From contig CAXXDU010000002.1 in assembly GCA_963667535.2 (NCBI GenBank), positions 3,348,001 to 3,412,000 on the forward strand: 64,000 nt of DNA. The letters are read 5' to 3'. Below are positions 44,756 through 54,517 of the stretch, piece after piece. This DNA comes from UBA5614 sp963667535. GTDB lineage: Bacteria; Cloacimonadota; Cloacimonadia; Cloacimonadales; Cloacimonadaceae. The notes under the pieces were generated by a model that worked only from the letters and a program-made list of their open reading frames with translations, ran no database searches and was not told where the DNA came from. The stretch's first letter is position 1, and every line of letters starts with the position of its first letter. Position numbers and translations under genes: made by a program.

Positions 44756-47700
44756 TCAATTGCATATAATCTCCCAACTTCTTTTATGCAAATTGTTGCT
44801 ACGAATCAGCTCTCTTAAGGCTTTTGTTAAATATGACAAATTATAGAATTCGGATAGAGTTAGCAATTTTAAGATTTCATCGTTATCATGCATGACAACC
44901 CATTCAACGAACGGTTCTTTGTCTTCTACTAACCCGAAAACAAAACAATGAGCTGAAAAAATTTCTTGTTTTATAAAGAAATCCTTAATTCTATTACATA
45001 CTTCAGAAATTGACCAAGAAAGCAATAGAGATTGGGGGTAATCTACATGTGCTCTTACAATTTGAAAACCAGGTGAAATTTGATTGATTAAAATTTCATG
45101 CAAATCTGGATTAAAAACTAGATCTTCTCTTTTAAAAAAATCAAGAGTACAACACGCATCGTAGCTACAAGTATATTTCCAAAGAGATTTTATCTTTTGT
45201 GTACCAATCCTTATTGAAGAAGCATCGATGTATGCTTGCGCTTTATCTTTGCCATGGTTATACAATAAATATGACAGAAAAACCACAAATTTGTGTGTCA
45301 AACTATTAGAATAGCAGTAAATATCAAATTCATAATCATCTAAAATATTCGTCATAATTTTCTTTCTTAACTCGACGATGTCAGGTTTGGTATTTTCATC
45401 GAGGTATTTAAGCAGAACCATCAAATCATGAAGATTGATTGATTTAACTAGTTTATTACTCAGTAAATCAATACAGATTTCATGCAGAATCTTATCTATA
45501 TCAACTCCCATGGATAGAGAATCAATATACCGTAAAAATAATATTCCATTTCGATAACCTGTCCGCTTTAGCTTTTCCATGAATTTACTATTTCCCAATA
45601 ACATACCTACTACTGATCGTGAATATTCACTAAAACCATTTCTATCCATAGTACGCAATAATGATATTATATTGCCAGGATCGTATTTTAGTAGTTTCTG
45701 TTTATAGGCAGTGTCTTCTGAGATAATACTAGCAAAATCTCTAACTTTTTCTTGCATTTCTTGATATTCCAGATACATTAAAAAAGATGCAATACCATCA
45801 GGAGCCTCACATAGAATATTATTGCGGAAATTATTTTCAATTACTAGTTTTTTAACTAGAATCTCAGATTCTTCGAAGAGCCAAAGATAATCGAGATTTT
45901 GTAAAAAAGTCGTTATTGAAACATAATTAGATTTTGTTACTCGATTGTAAAATTTGGAGTCATTATACAACTTTCTATTTATCGTTGTTGCCTTGGAGCG
46001 CTTTCGATGTGTAACGAGATAGTCGGTAAATGGTTTACATGTGTCGATAGAAGAATTAATCATTTTCAGGAAATATCCATCGTCACTATCTAGAATATCT
46101 TTGATAAAGTTATCTATCAGTTGCAGTCCCAAAATTAATAGTTTTTTTTCATCAAGATATTCTATAAATGGAATCACATAATCAGGAGAGAATCTCTTCA
46201 AATTTGCTATAAACTTGTTACTTTTTACAATTTTAACTAGTTGACTAGAAGCTTGTGTCGAGAATCCAACTGAATCTAAAAACTTAAACAATCTAACAAT
46301 ATCAACTGGGTTACTTTCTACCAGATGATTGATAAAAATGTCATTATTTATTAGGTTTTCTGCTATTTTGGTAGATTCATCTATAGAGCTTTTTGGTATT
46401 AAATAATATAATAATGTAAAGATATCAGCTGCAGGATTCTGCAGTTTAAGCATTAACTCAGGACTAGTCATAAATCTACGACAAATTTCTTGAGATTGTG
46501 CATAAGTATATGTCTTGTCAAAGTATTTGAAAATTCCGACGTTTGAAACAAATGAAGTCATTAGAATTGATGAAACAATCTTATCTATTCCATCAGCAAA
46601 TTCCAGACTCTTGTAGGCTAGTATTTCATCCCACGAAACAATCTTATTTAGATGTTTTAAAACTGTAATTGTTGCTTCAGGATTATCGAAAAAACTCTCA
46701 ATTAACAATTTGTCAACACTTTGAATGTGTTTAATCCAAGTGGCAGCATCTACGACTTGCGCATAAGTGTCTGTTTGAAGTCGGTCAAAAATTGAACCAA
46801 CTAATGATGGTTTAACTAAGCATAGCGAAATTGCTCTTTTTAACCATTGTGTCCGCTGGCTGCTACCAAATTCAACCTGTAATATTAAATCTGCTAAACT
46901 TGGATGAAAAAAGCGGTAAAAGCGGTTTTGAACACTGCGTTTTGTTGGAACTTTTTCAATAATTCCGTCTTTACAGAATTTCCAAAACTGAATTTCCATG
47001 CTTTTTTTGTCCCAGAATAGTTCATTAAAGTTTATCTCGATTGAATTTAATACACAAATATCCAGTAGACCTTCTTTCCCTCCTGGTTGTTTCTTCGCTT
47101 CATCTAAATAGACCTCATTAACTTTTTCGCTAATACTAACATTGTCTAGCTCTCTTGGATTAAATGGATCAAAAGAAACAGCGAAAATAACCAGATCTCC
47201 ACCACATGCAACTACCCACTGGTCTGTTATATCATCAGAGAATTTTACATGTGGAATGCCTGCGTTAATTGACAGTCTTTTTGCAGTGCACACAAAAGTC
47301 TCTTTTATTTCTTCTTCTTCGACGAGTTGTATAAGATGTAGTCTTTCATTTGAGTCCAATGAGTTTTTGTCACTCTTTATTTTTGGTAACAGCCTGCTCA
47401 TACAAATAGTCTGAATACAAAAATCGATATCTTGTTTCTGATTGATTAGTCTGACCATTTTATTAGCCAGCAAAGGATTGATATGTGTATTATCAATAAT
47501 AATCAGAACTTTGAGATTCGCAGATAGCAAATTCAGGTCATTTTCAAATGCATGCCGAGCATCAAAACTTGAAAGATACTCATCGCTAAGATCAATGTAG
47601 AAACAGACTGTATCTTGTTCTTTTACCCATTCAAAACCAACGCTAATCCCAATAATCGATTTCCCGCTTGCCGGCTTACCTTCCAGAAGAACGTCCTTAC

Positions 47701-48685
47701 CTTCATGCAACAAAGTGCAAACTTCGCTAAACAACTTCAATGGTACATACACAGTCTCGTTTAGAAAATCTCTAAGCTTCGGAGAGTAATGTCGACCTTC
47801 TCCATAATTTTCTCCCACCCATTCATCAATTTTACGCAGTATCTTGAATTTGGGGCTGTTGTTAGGTAACGCTTCAACTGAATGCATCAGAATATTTGTA
47901 TTATCGAGCACCTGACCAACTTTCTTATCCATGTCTTCAAATCGTTCAGCATTCTGAATTACTAATTCTTCTGTATGCATTGAGCGTTCGTCATTTACTA
48001 AAGCCAATTTCTCTATATTTTCGGTACGTTGATCTAACCTGTTTAAGATTTTGGTATTGCTTTCGATCAACATAAAAAGGTAAGCCCTGAATGCCTTTGT
48101 GTTTTCTGGTTTATCAATTTTCAATTCTTCACGGAAATATTGTTCTGTCATAGTCAAAATTCGCGATTTGAAGAATTCCTGAAAAACCGGATCAAGAATC
48201 GAAAGATAATTGTCTATATCTAACCTGCCCCAAAATAAGTCATACCCACCATCTTCTGTTTTGTAAATATAATATGTCAAATCTTCTGTTTTTAAAATAG
48301 TTGATGCTTCTGTACTGAAAATAGTAGGAGCTATATTAATCATAAAAAAGAAGAAAACTCTTATCTCTTCTTGTTTATTCTTATCGAGATTTTGATAATA
48401 GTCAGACCTTTTGTATTCTGCATCAATTGCATGTATTGCTTTTTCGAATCCAACATAAAAAGCCTTTTGTATGTCATGATTTAATCCTGGATTCTTAGTT
48501 TTTATACCATCTATATAGCTCTTAGTTATATCACTAATAGCACCACTAACCAATTTAATGCCCAGTGATTTCGATATTTCTTGCAATAAAGTACTATCGA
48601 TGTCTTGATTACTGACACACATTAATGTCAAAGCAAAGAATGATTGAATTCCAAAATATAATGCTTGTCTTGAATCTTGATCCAT
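44756..48685 (-). CDS. STAND-like P-loop NTPase with C-terminal helical repeats (candidate defence or signalling protein)
   Basis: A 1309-residue AT-rich gene unlike its neighbours. Residues 1-200 form a helical region of unknown family, and 205-260 look coiled. A P-loop domain follows: Walker A GKPASGKS (336-343), Walker B VLIIIDNTH (393-401) and a sensor-like TICMSR (426-431), then a winged-helix-like part with FYRFFHPSLADLIL (about 590). From about 750 to 1100 eight repeats of about 41 residues occur, each with a motif like NPVDIVRLFKFLD or DPGNIISLLRTMD. This effector-NTPase-repeat layout is that of STAND ATPases, including Avs-type antiphage sensors and NLR-like proteins. The first Walker B acid is followed by Asn. 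No partner gene is adjacent. Antiphage function is an inference. Confidence 0.7.
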   Translation of the reverse strand: MDQDSRQALYFGIQSFFALTLMCVSNQDIDSTLLQEISKSLGIKLVSGAISDITKSYIDGIKTKNPGLNHDIQKAFYVGFEKAIHAIDAEYKRSDYYQNLDKNKQEEIRVFFFFMINIAPTIFSTEASTILKTEDLTYYIYKTEDGGYDLFWGRLDIDNYLSILDPVFQEFFKSRILTMTEQYFREELKIDKPENTKAFRAYLFMLIESNTKILNRLDQRTENIEKLALVNDERSMHTEELVIQNAERFEDMDKKVGQVLDNTNILMHSVEALPNNSPKFKILRKIDEWVGENYGEGRHYSPKLRDFLNETVYVPLKLFSEVCTLLHEGKDVLLEGKPASGKSIIGISVGFEWVKEQDTVCFYIDLSDEYLSSFDARHAFENDLNLLSANLKVLIIIDNTHINPLLANKMVRLINQKQDIDFCIQTICMSRLLPKIKSDKNSLDSNERLHLIQLVEEEEIKETFVCTAKRLSINAGIPHVKFSDDITDQWVVACGGDLVIFAVSFDPFNPRELDNVSISEKVNEVYLDEAKKQPGGKEGLLDICVLNSIEINFNELFWDKKSMEIQFWKFCKDGIIEKVPTKRSVQNRFYRFFHPSLADLILQVEFGSSQRTQWLKRAISLCLVKPSLVGSIFDRLQTDTYAQVVDAATWIKHIQSVDKLLIESFFDNPEATITVLKHLNKIVSWDEILAYKSLEFADGIDKIVSSILMTSFVSNVGIFKYFDKTYTYAQSQEICRRFMTSPELMLKLQNPAADIFTLLYYLIPKSSIDESTKIAENLINNDIFINHLVESNPVDIVRLFKFLDSVGFSTQASSQLVKIVKSNKFIANLKRFSPDYVIPFIEYLDEKKLLILGLQLIDNFIKDILDSDDGYFLKMINSSIDTCKPFTDYLVTHRKRSKATTINRKLYNDSKFYNRVTKSNYVSITTFLQNLDYLWLFEESEILVKKLVIENNFRNNILCEAPDGIASFLMYLEYQEMQEKVRDFASIISEDTAYKQKLLKYDPGNIISLLRTMDRNGFSEYSRSVVGMLLGNSKFMEKLKRTGYRNGILFLRYIDSLSMGVDIDKILHEICIDLLSNKLVKSINLHDLMVLLKYLDENTKPDIVELRKKIMTNILDDYEFDIYCYSNSLTHKFVVFLSYLLYNHGKDKAQAYIDASSIRIGTQKIKSLWKYTCSYDACCTLDFFKREDLVFNPDLHEILINQISPGFQIVRAHVDYPQSLLLSWSISEVCNRIKDFFIKQEIFSAHCFVFGLVEDKEPFVEWVVMHDNDEILKLLTLSEFYNLSYLTKALRELIRSNNLHKRSWEIICN

Positions 48686-48861
48686 AATGTATTCCCCATG
48701 AAGTTATGATTTTTCACTATTTACATTCTATCGTCATCATGATGCATTTCATATTTATAGTCAAGGAATATTAAATTTTACATTTAGTATATATTTTTTT
48801 AATGAGAGTTAAAGACCTTAAACAAAACAGGTTTCAAGTCATTTATATTACAAACCCTTGT

Positions 48862-49007
48862 CCACCCTTCCGCTTTTTCACTTTATAATGCAAAATATCC
48901 AAGTAATCGTAACTGCTAATAACCGTATATCTTCCTGTTAAATGCTTAATGATATCATTAGGCATCTAACAGGGATACCCCAAGCGGATAGTAAGACTGA
49001 TTACCTG
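48862..49007 (-). repeat. CAAGTAATC-bounded repeat, copy B2 (inverted relative to A2)
   Basis: CAAGTAATC at 48900-48908 and GATTACCTG at 48999-49007 bound a unit of exactly 108 bp, the same length as copy A2. The outer 25-30 bp at each end match A2 on the opposite strand (AAGTAATCGTAACTGCT; AGTAAGA-TGATTAC). The centre is a different hairpin: CTGTTAAATGCTTAATGA (48935-48952) with its near-complement to 48972. Homology also continues outward to 48862 (TTTTTCACTTTATAATGC). Confidence 0.72.
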
Positions 49008-49078
49008 AAGGATGTAGGATAATGAATGTAGTTCCGCATTTATGCGGTTTTGTTTTAAGGTTACTTTGTTGTATTCAC

Positions 49079-49235
49079 TGTTCCTTGCTTATCCCTTATC
49101 TCAATCTTATTTAATCCACTGGTTTAGGACCAATGATGTACGGCTCATATACGGGTGCGACCCGTATATGAGCCGTACATCTCCTGTGCATCACTAACGG
49201 ATCGCATAAGAAACAAATAAGGAATGAATAGACAA
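49079..49235 (-). repeat. Hairpin repeat element, copy B1 (inverted relative to A1)
   Basis: A perfect 20-bp inverted repeat: 49136-49155 (ATGTACGGCTC...ACGGG) and 49161-49180, with loop TGCGA. It is followed by CTCCTGTGCATCACTAACGG. The loop region GGGTGCGA and the tail match copy A1, but most stem base pairs differ with pairing preserved. The left flank CTTGCTTATCCCTTAT equals the right flank of A1 on the other strand. Confidence 0.72.
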
Positions 49236-49302
49236 TTAGCAAAGTGATATCATTCACAAAAGAGACATTTGATTATATATTGAAATGGATATTATATACA
49301 GT

Positions 49303-49356
49303 CTGGATTCCTGTCCCTGCCTTCGCAGGGAGGGACCCTCGAACCGCAGGAATGAC
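49303..49356. repeat. Short palindromic element, GCAGGAATGAC type
   Basis: TGGATTCCTGTCCCTGCC, then CTTCGCAGGGAGGGACC, then CCGCAGGAATGAC: nested inverted repeats whose ends match those of the element at 37299-37410. It lies just past the end of the GNAT gene and may act as its terminator, though there is no T-tract. Confidence 0.5.
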
Positions 49357-49382
49357 GATACAACGTCAAGATGGGTTCAAAA

Positions 49383-50192
49383 TCAATCCGGCATATAGCG
49401 ATAGATGACTACTTTATCCTCTATACCTTCTTCCCACCAGTGGAAATCGTAGTTCATAAGGATTTCGATTTCAGCTTTGCGGGAAGTATGCAGCATGACT
49501 TCTATGGGCTGTTTTTTGCCGAGGAAGTATTGCATGATAGGCATGGCTTTTTCAATCCATTCTTCAGCGGGAGAGAGTAAACACACTGTGGGTTGTTCTC
49601 CGCCGATATAGAAATGACCACCGCCGGCTTTGAGCATCTTGACCCTTTTATTGAGCCAGTTGAGAGAAGGTTTGACGGGGTGCAGGAATTTCCAGCCGTA
49701 GGGAAATGTATTGGGAAAGTAATCAGTCACATCATCATGTACACGGTAAGTGTGGTTGGTGGAAGTAGGTTTGACAGCTTTGTGACTCATCACATAATAT
49801 TCATCTATGAGTTTAAATCCTGCCTGAGTGGCAATATGGATGCTTTCTTCGTTCTTATAATAAGTGGAAAATTCGATGTAATCAGCTTCGCCTGATTTAA
49901 CCAGTTGGATGGCAGTATCCAGCACAACTCCGGAAAGTTGTTTGCCTAAGCCTTTCTTTTGATATTCAGGATGGACGCGCAGACCTTCCAGCCAGATAAC
50001 CTGATCAGGCAGACGGGTAATCTTACCACAACCAATCAGTTTATCTCCATCCCACATACCGATGAAACCACCGTCTTCAAGCCAGATTTTGGCTACTCTG
50101 CCTAAATAATCGTCACCATCCCAGATAAGCTTGGACAAGTCCTTGATGGCATACAGGTCGTTCATTTGTAGTAATCTGATATCCGGATTCAT
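49383..50192 (-). CDS. GNAT family N-acetyltransferase
   Basis: 269 residues from the ATG at 50192, which has AAGGGG seven bases upstream. An in-frame ATG at 50213 lacks one. The N-terminal about 130 residues are a GNAT domain: IWLEGLRVHPEYQKKGLGKQLSG carries the acetyl-CoA loop (Q/R-x-x-G-x-G/A), and YIEFSTYYKNEESIHIATQAGFK completes the fold. The C-terminal half (about 140 residues) is a second region ending VVIYRYMPD that may be a degenerate GNAT repeat or a substrate domain. The acceptor is unknown. It stands alone, facing away from the acetate kinase gene. Confidence 0.8.
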   Translation of the reverse strand: MNPDIRLLQMNDLYAIKDLSKLIWDGDDYLGRVAKIWLEDGGFIGMWDGDKLIGCGKITRLPDQVIWLEGLRVHPEYQKKGLGKQLSGVVLDTAIQLVKSGEADYIEFSTYYKNEESIHIATQAGFKLIDEYYVMSHKAVKPTSTNHTYRVHDDVTDYFPNTFPYGWKFLHPVKPSLNWLNKRVKMLKAGGGHFYIGGEQPTVCLLSPAEEWIEKAMPIMQYFLGKKQPIEVMLHTSRKAEIEILMNYDFHWWEEGIEDKVVIYRYMPD

Positions 50193-50406
50193 GATTTTCC
50201 CCTTTACTTGCATTTCATTCTTTCTGAAACACTTATAACGTCAATAAAAAAAACTGACATGAGAGGACAAATTGCCATCATGGCAGATTATCAAAAACAT
50301 AAGCAGGCATGACAATTACCCTCAAATTCCTGAGTATGAATTATATTGACATGAATTCTAATATCGCTTTTAATGTAAAAAAATAAAAATATCTGAAGAG
50401 GTTATA

Positions 50407-51609
50407 ATGAAAATACTGGTGCTCAATTGCGGAAGCTCGTCCATAAAGTACCAATTCATCAAAATGGAAACCAAAGAAGTGATGGCAGAAGGTATTGCTG
50501 AGAAAATCGGTGAAGATATTGCCTTGTTTACCTACAAAAGCCCTGCTTACACCAAAAAGAAAAGAGAAATGGTGATAGATAATCATGAGGCAGGCTTGCA
50601 ATTAATCCTAAATTCACTAAAAGATGAAACTAATGGTGTAATCAAAGATTTTAGTGAGATAGATGCTGTGGGACACCGTCTGGTGCATGCCGGAGAGTAT
50701 TATTCCGATACAGTTAAAATTGACGACCATGTGATAGCTGTCATGCAGGATTGCGTTGCACTTGCTCCCTTACATAATCCCGCTAACCTGGAGGGTGTGG
50801 CTGCCGTAAAAAAAGAACTACCCAATGTTCCGCAATGCGGAGTATTTGACACAGCATTTCATCAGACCATGCTTCCCCATGTCTATTTATATCCTCTGCC
50901 TTTGGAGATGTATACTAAGCACAAGATACGCAGATATGGCTTTCACGGCACTTCTCATAAATACGTAAGTCTCAAGGCTGCAGAATATCTGAATAAAGAC
51001 ATCAAAGACATGAAGATAATCACTTGTCATCTGGGCAATGGCGCTTCCATTACAGCAATTAAGGGTGGCAAATCAGTTGACACATCCATGGGCTTTACAC
51101 CATTGGAAGGCTTGATGATGGGTACACGTTGCGGAGACCTTGACCCCGCCATACCTTTGCACATGATGCAGCAACTGCATATGAGTGTGGAAGAAGTGAA
51201 TACCATGCTCAACAAAAAAAGCGGTATGCTGGGCTTATCACACCTGTCCAATGATATGCGCACAATTGAAGATGAAATAGAAATAAAGAAGAACCCCAAT
51301 GCTATTCAGGCACATGATGTATATTGCTACCGTCTGAAAAAATACATTGGCGCTTATTTTGCTGCTATGAATGGTTTGGATGTTTTGATATTTACAGGCG
51401 GTGTGGGTGAAAATATGCCCATAATGCGAGAGCAGGTTTGCCGCGATATGGATGCTTTGGGTATCAAGTTAAATCTTGAAGCCAACGCTAAATTCACAGA
51501 TAAGATTGAGTTACTCAGCACTCCTGATTCCAGAGTTACAGTACTCAAAATACCAACAAATGAAGAACTTATGATTGCAATGGAGACCCAGCGCATTCTG
51601 ACAAACTGA
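50407..51609 (+). CDS. ackA: Acetate kinase
   Basis: A 400-residue protein of standard length with all family landmarks: N-terminal LVLNCGSSSIKYQF, GHRLVHAGE, GVFDTAFHQTMLP, RRYGFHGTSHKYV, CHLGNGASITAI, SMGFTPLEGLMMGTRCGDLDP and FTGGVGENMP. It converts acetyl phosphate and ADP to acetate and ATP, a main ATP-yielding step in fermenters. GAGG precedes the ATG. No phosphotransacetylase gene is in the window. It is followed after 10 bp by a histidine kinase, which may be co-transcribed. Confidence 0.97.
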   Translation: MKILVLNCGSSSIKYQFIKMETKEVMAEGIAEKIGEDIALFTYKSPAYTKKKREMVIDNHEAGLQLILNSLKDETNGVIKDFSEIDAVGHRLVHAGEYYSDTVKIDDHVIAVMQDCVALAPLHNPANLEGVAAVKKELPNVPQCGVFDTAFHQTMLPHVYLYPLPLEMYTKHKIRRYGFHGTSHKYVSLKAAEYLNKDIKDMKIITCHLGNGASITAIKGGKSVDTSMGFTPLEGLMMGTRCGDLDPAIPLHMMQQLHMSVEEVNTMLNKKSGMLGLSHLSNDMRTIEDEIEIKKNPNAIQAHDVYCYRLKKYIGAYFAAMNGLDVLIFTGGVGENMPIMREQVCRDMDALGIKLNLEANAKFTDKIELLSTPDSRVTVLKIPTNEELMIAMETQRILTN

Positions 51610-51619
51610 TAGGAAAAAG

Positions 51620-54493
51620 ATGATGACAGACAGCATTTACCAGAAGCTCTTTGATGAATCCCCAGTATCCATCTGGATAGAAGACTTCTCGGGAATACAT
51701 AAGTATGTGGAAAACCTGCGTCAACAAAACGTTCAGGATTTAAGAGCTTACTTTAACACGTATCCGGAAAAACTATTAGAATGTATTCTGCTGCTACGAG
51801 TCATTGACGTTAATAAAACTACTCTGTCACTATATCACGCAAATAGCAAAGAACAACTGCTGGAGTCTATGCCCAATAACTTTGGTCAGGAAGCCATACC
51901 ATGTCTGCTAGAAACTGTTATCGCTATCAGCAATGGTGCACATCATTTTGAAGGACATGGGATTAATTACCGGCTGGATGGTAAGAAAATCTACATCAGG
52001 TTGAACTGGACTATTTCAGGAACCGGAGCAAATGCCTATGACTATGTTATCGTGGCAATCCAGGATATAACCACTCAGTATCAATATCAAACAGAAATGG
52101 AAGAAAGGGAAACTCTCTTCCGTTGCATCTTTGAGCAGTCTTCAGAAGGTATCGTCATCTTGCAAAAAGATGGAAAAGTAATTCTTATGAATGACTCATT
52201 TGGTAAAATGCTGGGAGTAAAGACCATTGATGTAATAGGCAAACCGATTTGGGAAATTGAAAACATTTTTGTATCCAATGTTCAGATCAGTCAACAGTTT
52301 GTCCTGGGAGAACACAGAATCAAGGAAATCCTTCATCATTCTCCCTCAAAGCCGATGGACATGGAATTCCAGTTCTTTGATAATCACCATAAGCTGCATG
52401 TTTATAAACAGACATTGGTACCTATCATAACAAGCGGAGAACCGATATTCGCACTTTTAATATCGGATATTACAGCGTCCAAACGTTCAGAAATAATCAC
52501 TAACATCATGCACCAAATCAGTCATGCCATAAATGTAACTGACTCGCTGGATGATTTGTACGAGCTGATACACCAAGCGTTATCACAGCTATTAGAAGTT
52601 AAAAATCTGTTCATAGCCCAATATGATAAAAAAAGCAATCTGATTACGTTTCCCTATATGGTCGACCAGATTGCACTTGATAATTCTCCAGTTGAAGCTG
52701 ATAACTCCAATTCGCTAACCGCACAGCTTATCTCTGAAGCAAAGACACTTTTGCTGAATGAAGACGATATCTACCGCCGGATTGGCAAGAATGTCATTGG
52801 CGCTATGTGCCAGAACTGGCTGGGAATACCTTTGATTATTTCCGGAGATGTGATTGGAGCTATTGTCTTACAAAGCTATGATAAACCCGATCAATATGAT
52901 GAAGAAGATAAAGTTTTGCTGGAATCAATCTCTGAGCACATTGCTTATGCTTTGCAGAAAAAGCAATCCGACGAATCTATCGCTGTGCTTATCCAGGCAA
53001 TCGAACAAGCCGGTGACGGTATTATTATCTTCACTCCCGAAGGTTTCATCAGATATGTAAACACCATATTCGAGAAAATCACTGGATACAACAGAAATGA
53101 GCTGCTGGATAAGCCTTTTGAATTTCTGCCTTTTGAGCCCAGTAACCGTGATGAAATGCAACGCCAGTGGATTAGAGTGCGCAGCTCTCAACCCTGGCAT
53201 GGCAAAATAGAGATGGTTCGTAAAGATAACCAGAGAATAACTCTGGATATGGTTGTAAAGCCTGTAATTGACCAGGAAGGAAAGCTCTCCAGTATCATTG
53301 CAAGTTGCAATGATATCACTTATCAGCTGTTACGTGATGAACAAATGCAACGAGTGCAGAAACTGGAAGCTATCGGTCGCCTGACTGGCGGCATTGCTCA
53401 CGATTATAATAATATCCTGAGCGCGATTATAGGCTACACAGAGCTTGCTAATGATGATGTTGACCAGAATTCCGAAACTGCCCACAATTTGTCTGAGGTG
53501 TTAAAGTCAGCTACCAGAGCCAAGGAAATGATTCAGAGTTTGATTGCCTTCAGCCGCCAGGAAGAAAGTAAAACTGAAGTGATTGATTTTGTTGACCATG
53601 TCAAAGAAGCATCCAGATTCCTGAAGTCATATCTGCCGCGCTCAGTTATTATCAAAGAGCAATATCAGGCAGATAATGTAACTGTTTTAGCTGTTCCCGG
53701 TCAGATGCACCAGATTCTGATAAATCTTGGAACCAATGCCATGCAAGCCATGAGTAATGAGAGCGGCATTATCCATATTCAGGTGGATACGATTGCTTTT
53801 GCCAGCAAGGATATGATAGCCTATCCTGAACTTGAACAATGCCATTATGTCCGGCTGAAAGTTTCTGACAATGGAGAAGGCATTGATCAGTCTATTATTG
53901 ATCGTATCTTTGACCCATATTTTACCACCAAGGCTTCAAATCTGGGAACCGGACTTGGTCTCTCCATCGTTCATAGTATCGTTCAATCCCATCATGGAGC
54001 TATCAGAGTTGAAGCCAATAGTGAGAAAGGCACGACCTTTATCGTTCTCCTTCCTCAATACAATGCAGTTTCATGGCCTCCCTCCACTCTGGAAATAATT
54101 GATGAAAGCGATTTTAGCGGAACTGAACGTATCATGTTCATTGATGATGAACCCATGTTGGTTAATGTATTCAGGCAAGGATTAATGAAGCTTGGTTACA
54201 AAGTCGACGGATTCACAGATCCCAGAAAAGCATTGGAATATTTTCAGGGTAATTGTGATAATATAAATCTGGTCATCACAGATACAACGATGCCATATAT
54301 CAATGGAATTGAATTAGCTGTCAGGATGTTGCAAAGATGCCCCAGACTTCCGGTTATTCTCTGCACAGGCTTTACAACTTTGATATCGGCGGAAGAAGCT
54401 GCCAGAAAAGGCATCAGTGACTTCATTATGAAACCCTATAAAACCAAAGACCTTGCTGCCCGAATCAGGCACCTTCTCGATAAAACTGATTGA
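51620..54493 (+). CDS. Hybrid sensor histidine kinase (PAS-GAF-PAS-HisKA-HATPase-REC)
   Basis: A 957-residue cytoplasmic sensor with no membrane segment. A PAS-like N-terminal region is followed by a clear PAS (LFRCIFEQSSEGIVILQKDGK, about 165-280), a GAF domain (about 300-450, ending DEEDKVLLESISEHIAYAL), another PAS (about 460-575), HisKA with GRLTGGIAHDYNNILSAI (H594), HATPase_c with NLGTNAMQAM, DNGEGI and GTGLGLSI, and a C-terminal receiver with FIDDEPM and the phospho-acceptor D888 in VITDTTMPY. The order HisKA-HATPase-REC fits the NtrB-like soluble hybrid kinases. No DNA-binding output is present, so a phosphorelay partner must lie elsewhere. The second ATG (51623) is equally possible. 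GATAGGAAAAAG precedes both. Confidence 0.93.
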   Translation: MMTDSIYQKLFDESPVSIWIEDFSGIHKYVENLRQQNVQDLRAYFNTYPEKLLECILLLRVIDVNKTTLSLYHANSKEQLLESMPNNFGQEAIPCLLETVIAISNGAHHFEGHGINYRLDGKKIYIRLNWTISGTGANAYDYVIVAIQDITTQYQYQTEMEERETLFRCIFEQSSEGIVILQKDGKVILMNDSFGKMLGVKTIDVIGKPIWEIENIFVSNVQISQQFVLGEHRIKEILHHSPSKPMDMEFQFFDNHHKLHVYKQTLVPIITSGEPIFALLISDITASKRSEIITNIMHQISHAINVTDSLDDLYELIHQALSQLLEVKNLFIAQYDKKSNLITFPYMVDQIALDNSPVEADNSNSLTAQLISEAKTLLLNEDDIYRRIGKNVIGAMCQNWLGIPLIISGDVIGAIVLQSYDKPDQYDEEDKVLLESISEHIAYALQKKQSDESIAVLIQAIEQAGDGIIIFTPEGFIRYVNTIFEKITGYNRNELLDKPFEFLPFEPSNRDEMQRQWIRVRSSQPWHGKIEMVRKDNQRITLDMVVKPVIDQEGKLSSIIASCNDITYQLLRDEQMQRVQKLEAIGRLTGGIAHDYNNILSAIIGYTELANDDVDQNSETAHNLSEVLKSATRAKEMIQSLIAFSRQEESKTEVIDFVDHVKEASRFLKSYLPRSVIIKEQYQADNVTVLAVPGQMHQILINLGTNAMQAMSNESGIIHIQVDTIAFASKDMIAYPELEQCHYVRLKVSDNGEGIDQSIIDRIFDPYFTTKASNLGTGLGLSIVHSIVQSHHGAIRVEANSEKGTTFIVLLPQYNAVSWPPSTLEIIDESDFSGTERIMFIDDEPMLVNVFRQGLMKLGYKVDGFTDPRKALEYFQGNCDNINLVITDTTMPYINGIELAVRMLQRCPRLPVILCTGFTTLISAEEAARKGISDFIMKPYKTKDLAARIRHLLDKTD

Positions 54494-54517
54494 TTAAGGG
54501 CAGTAAAGCAGGCTAGT

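Larger units (their letters stand above)
48686..49382. other. Intergenic repeat island B
   Basis: About 700 bp upstream of the STAND-like gene and after the GNAT gene. The part up to 48860 is very AT-rich and probably holds the STAND gene promoter. The rest is repeats shared with island A: the CAAGTAATC block (48862-49007), the palindrome CCGCATTTATGCGG (about 49036-49049), the long hairpin element (49079-49235) and a GCAGGAATGAC-type palindromic element (49303-49356). No coding potential is seen. Confidence 0.6.
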
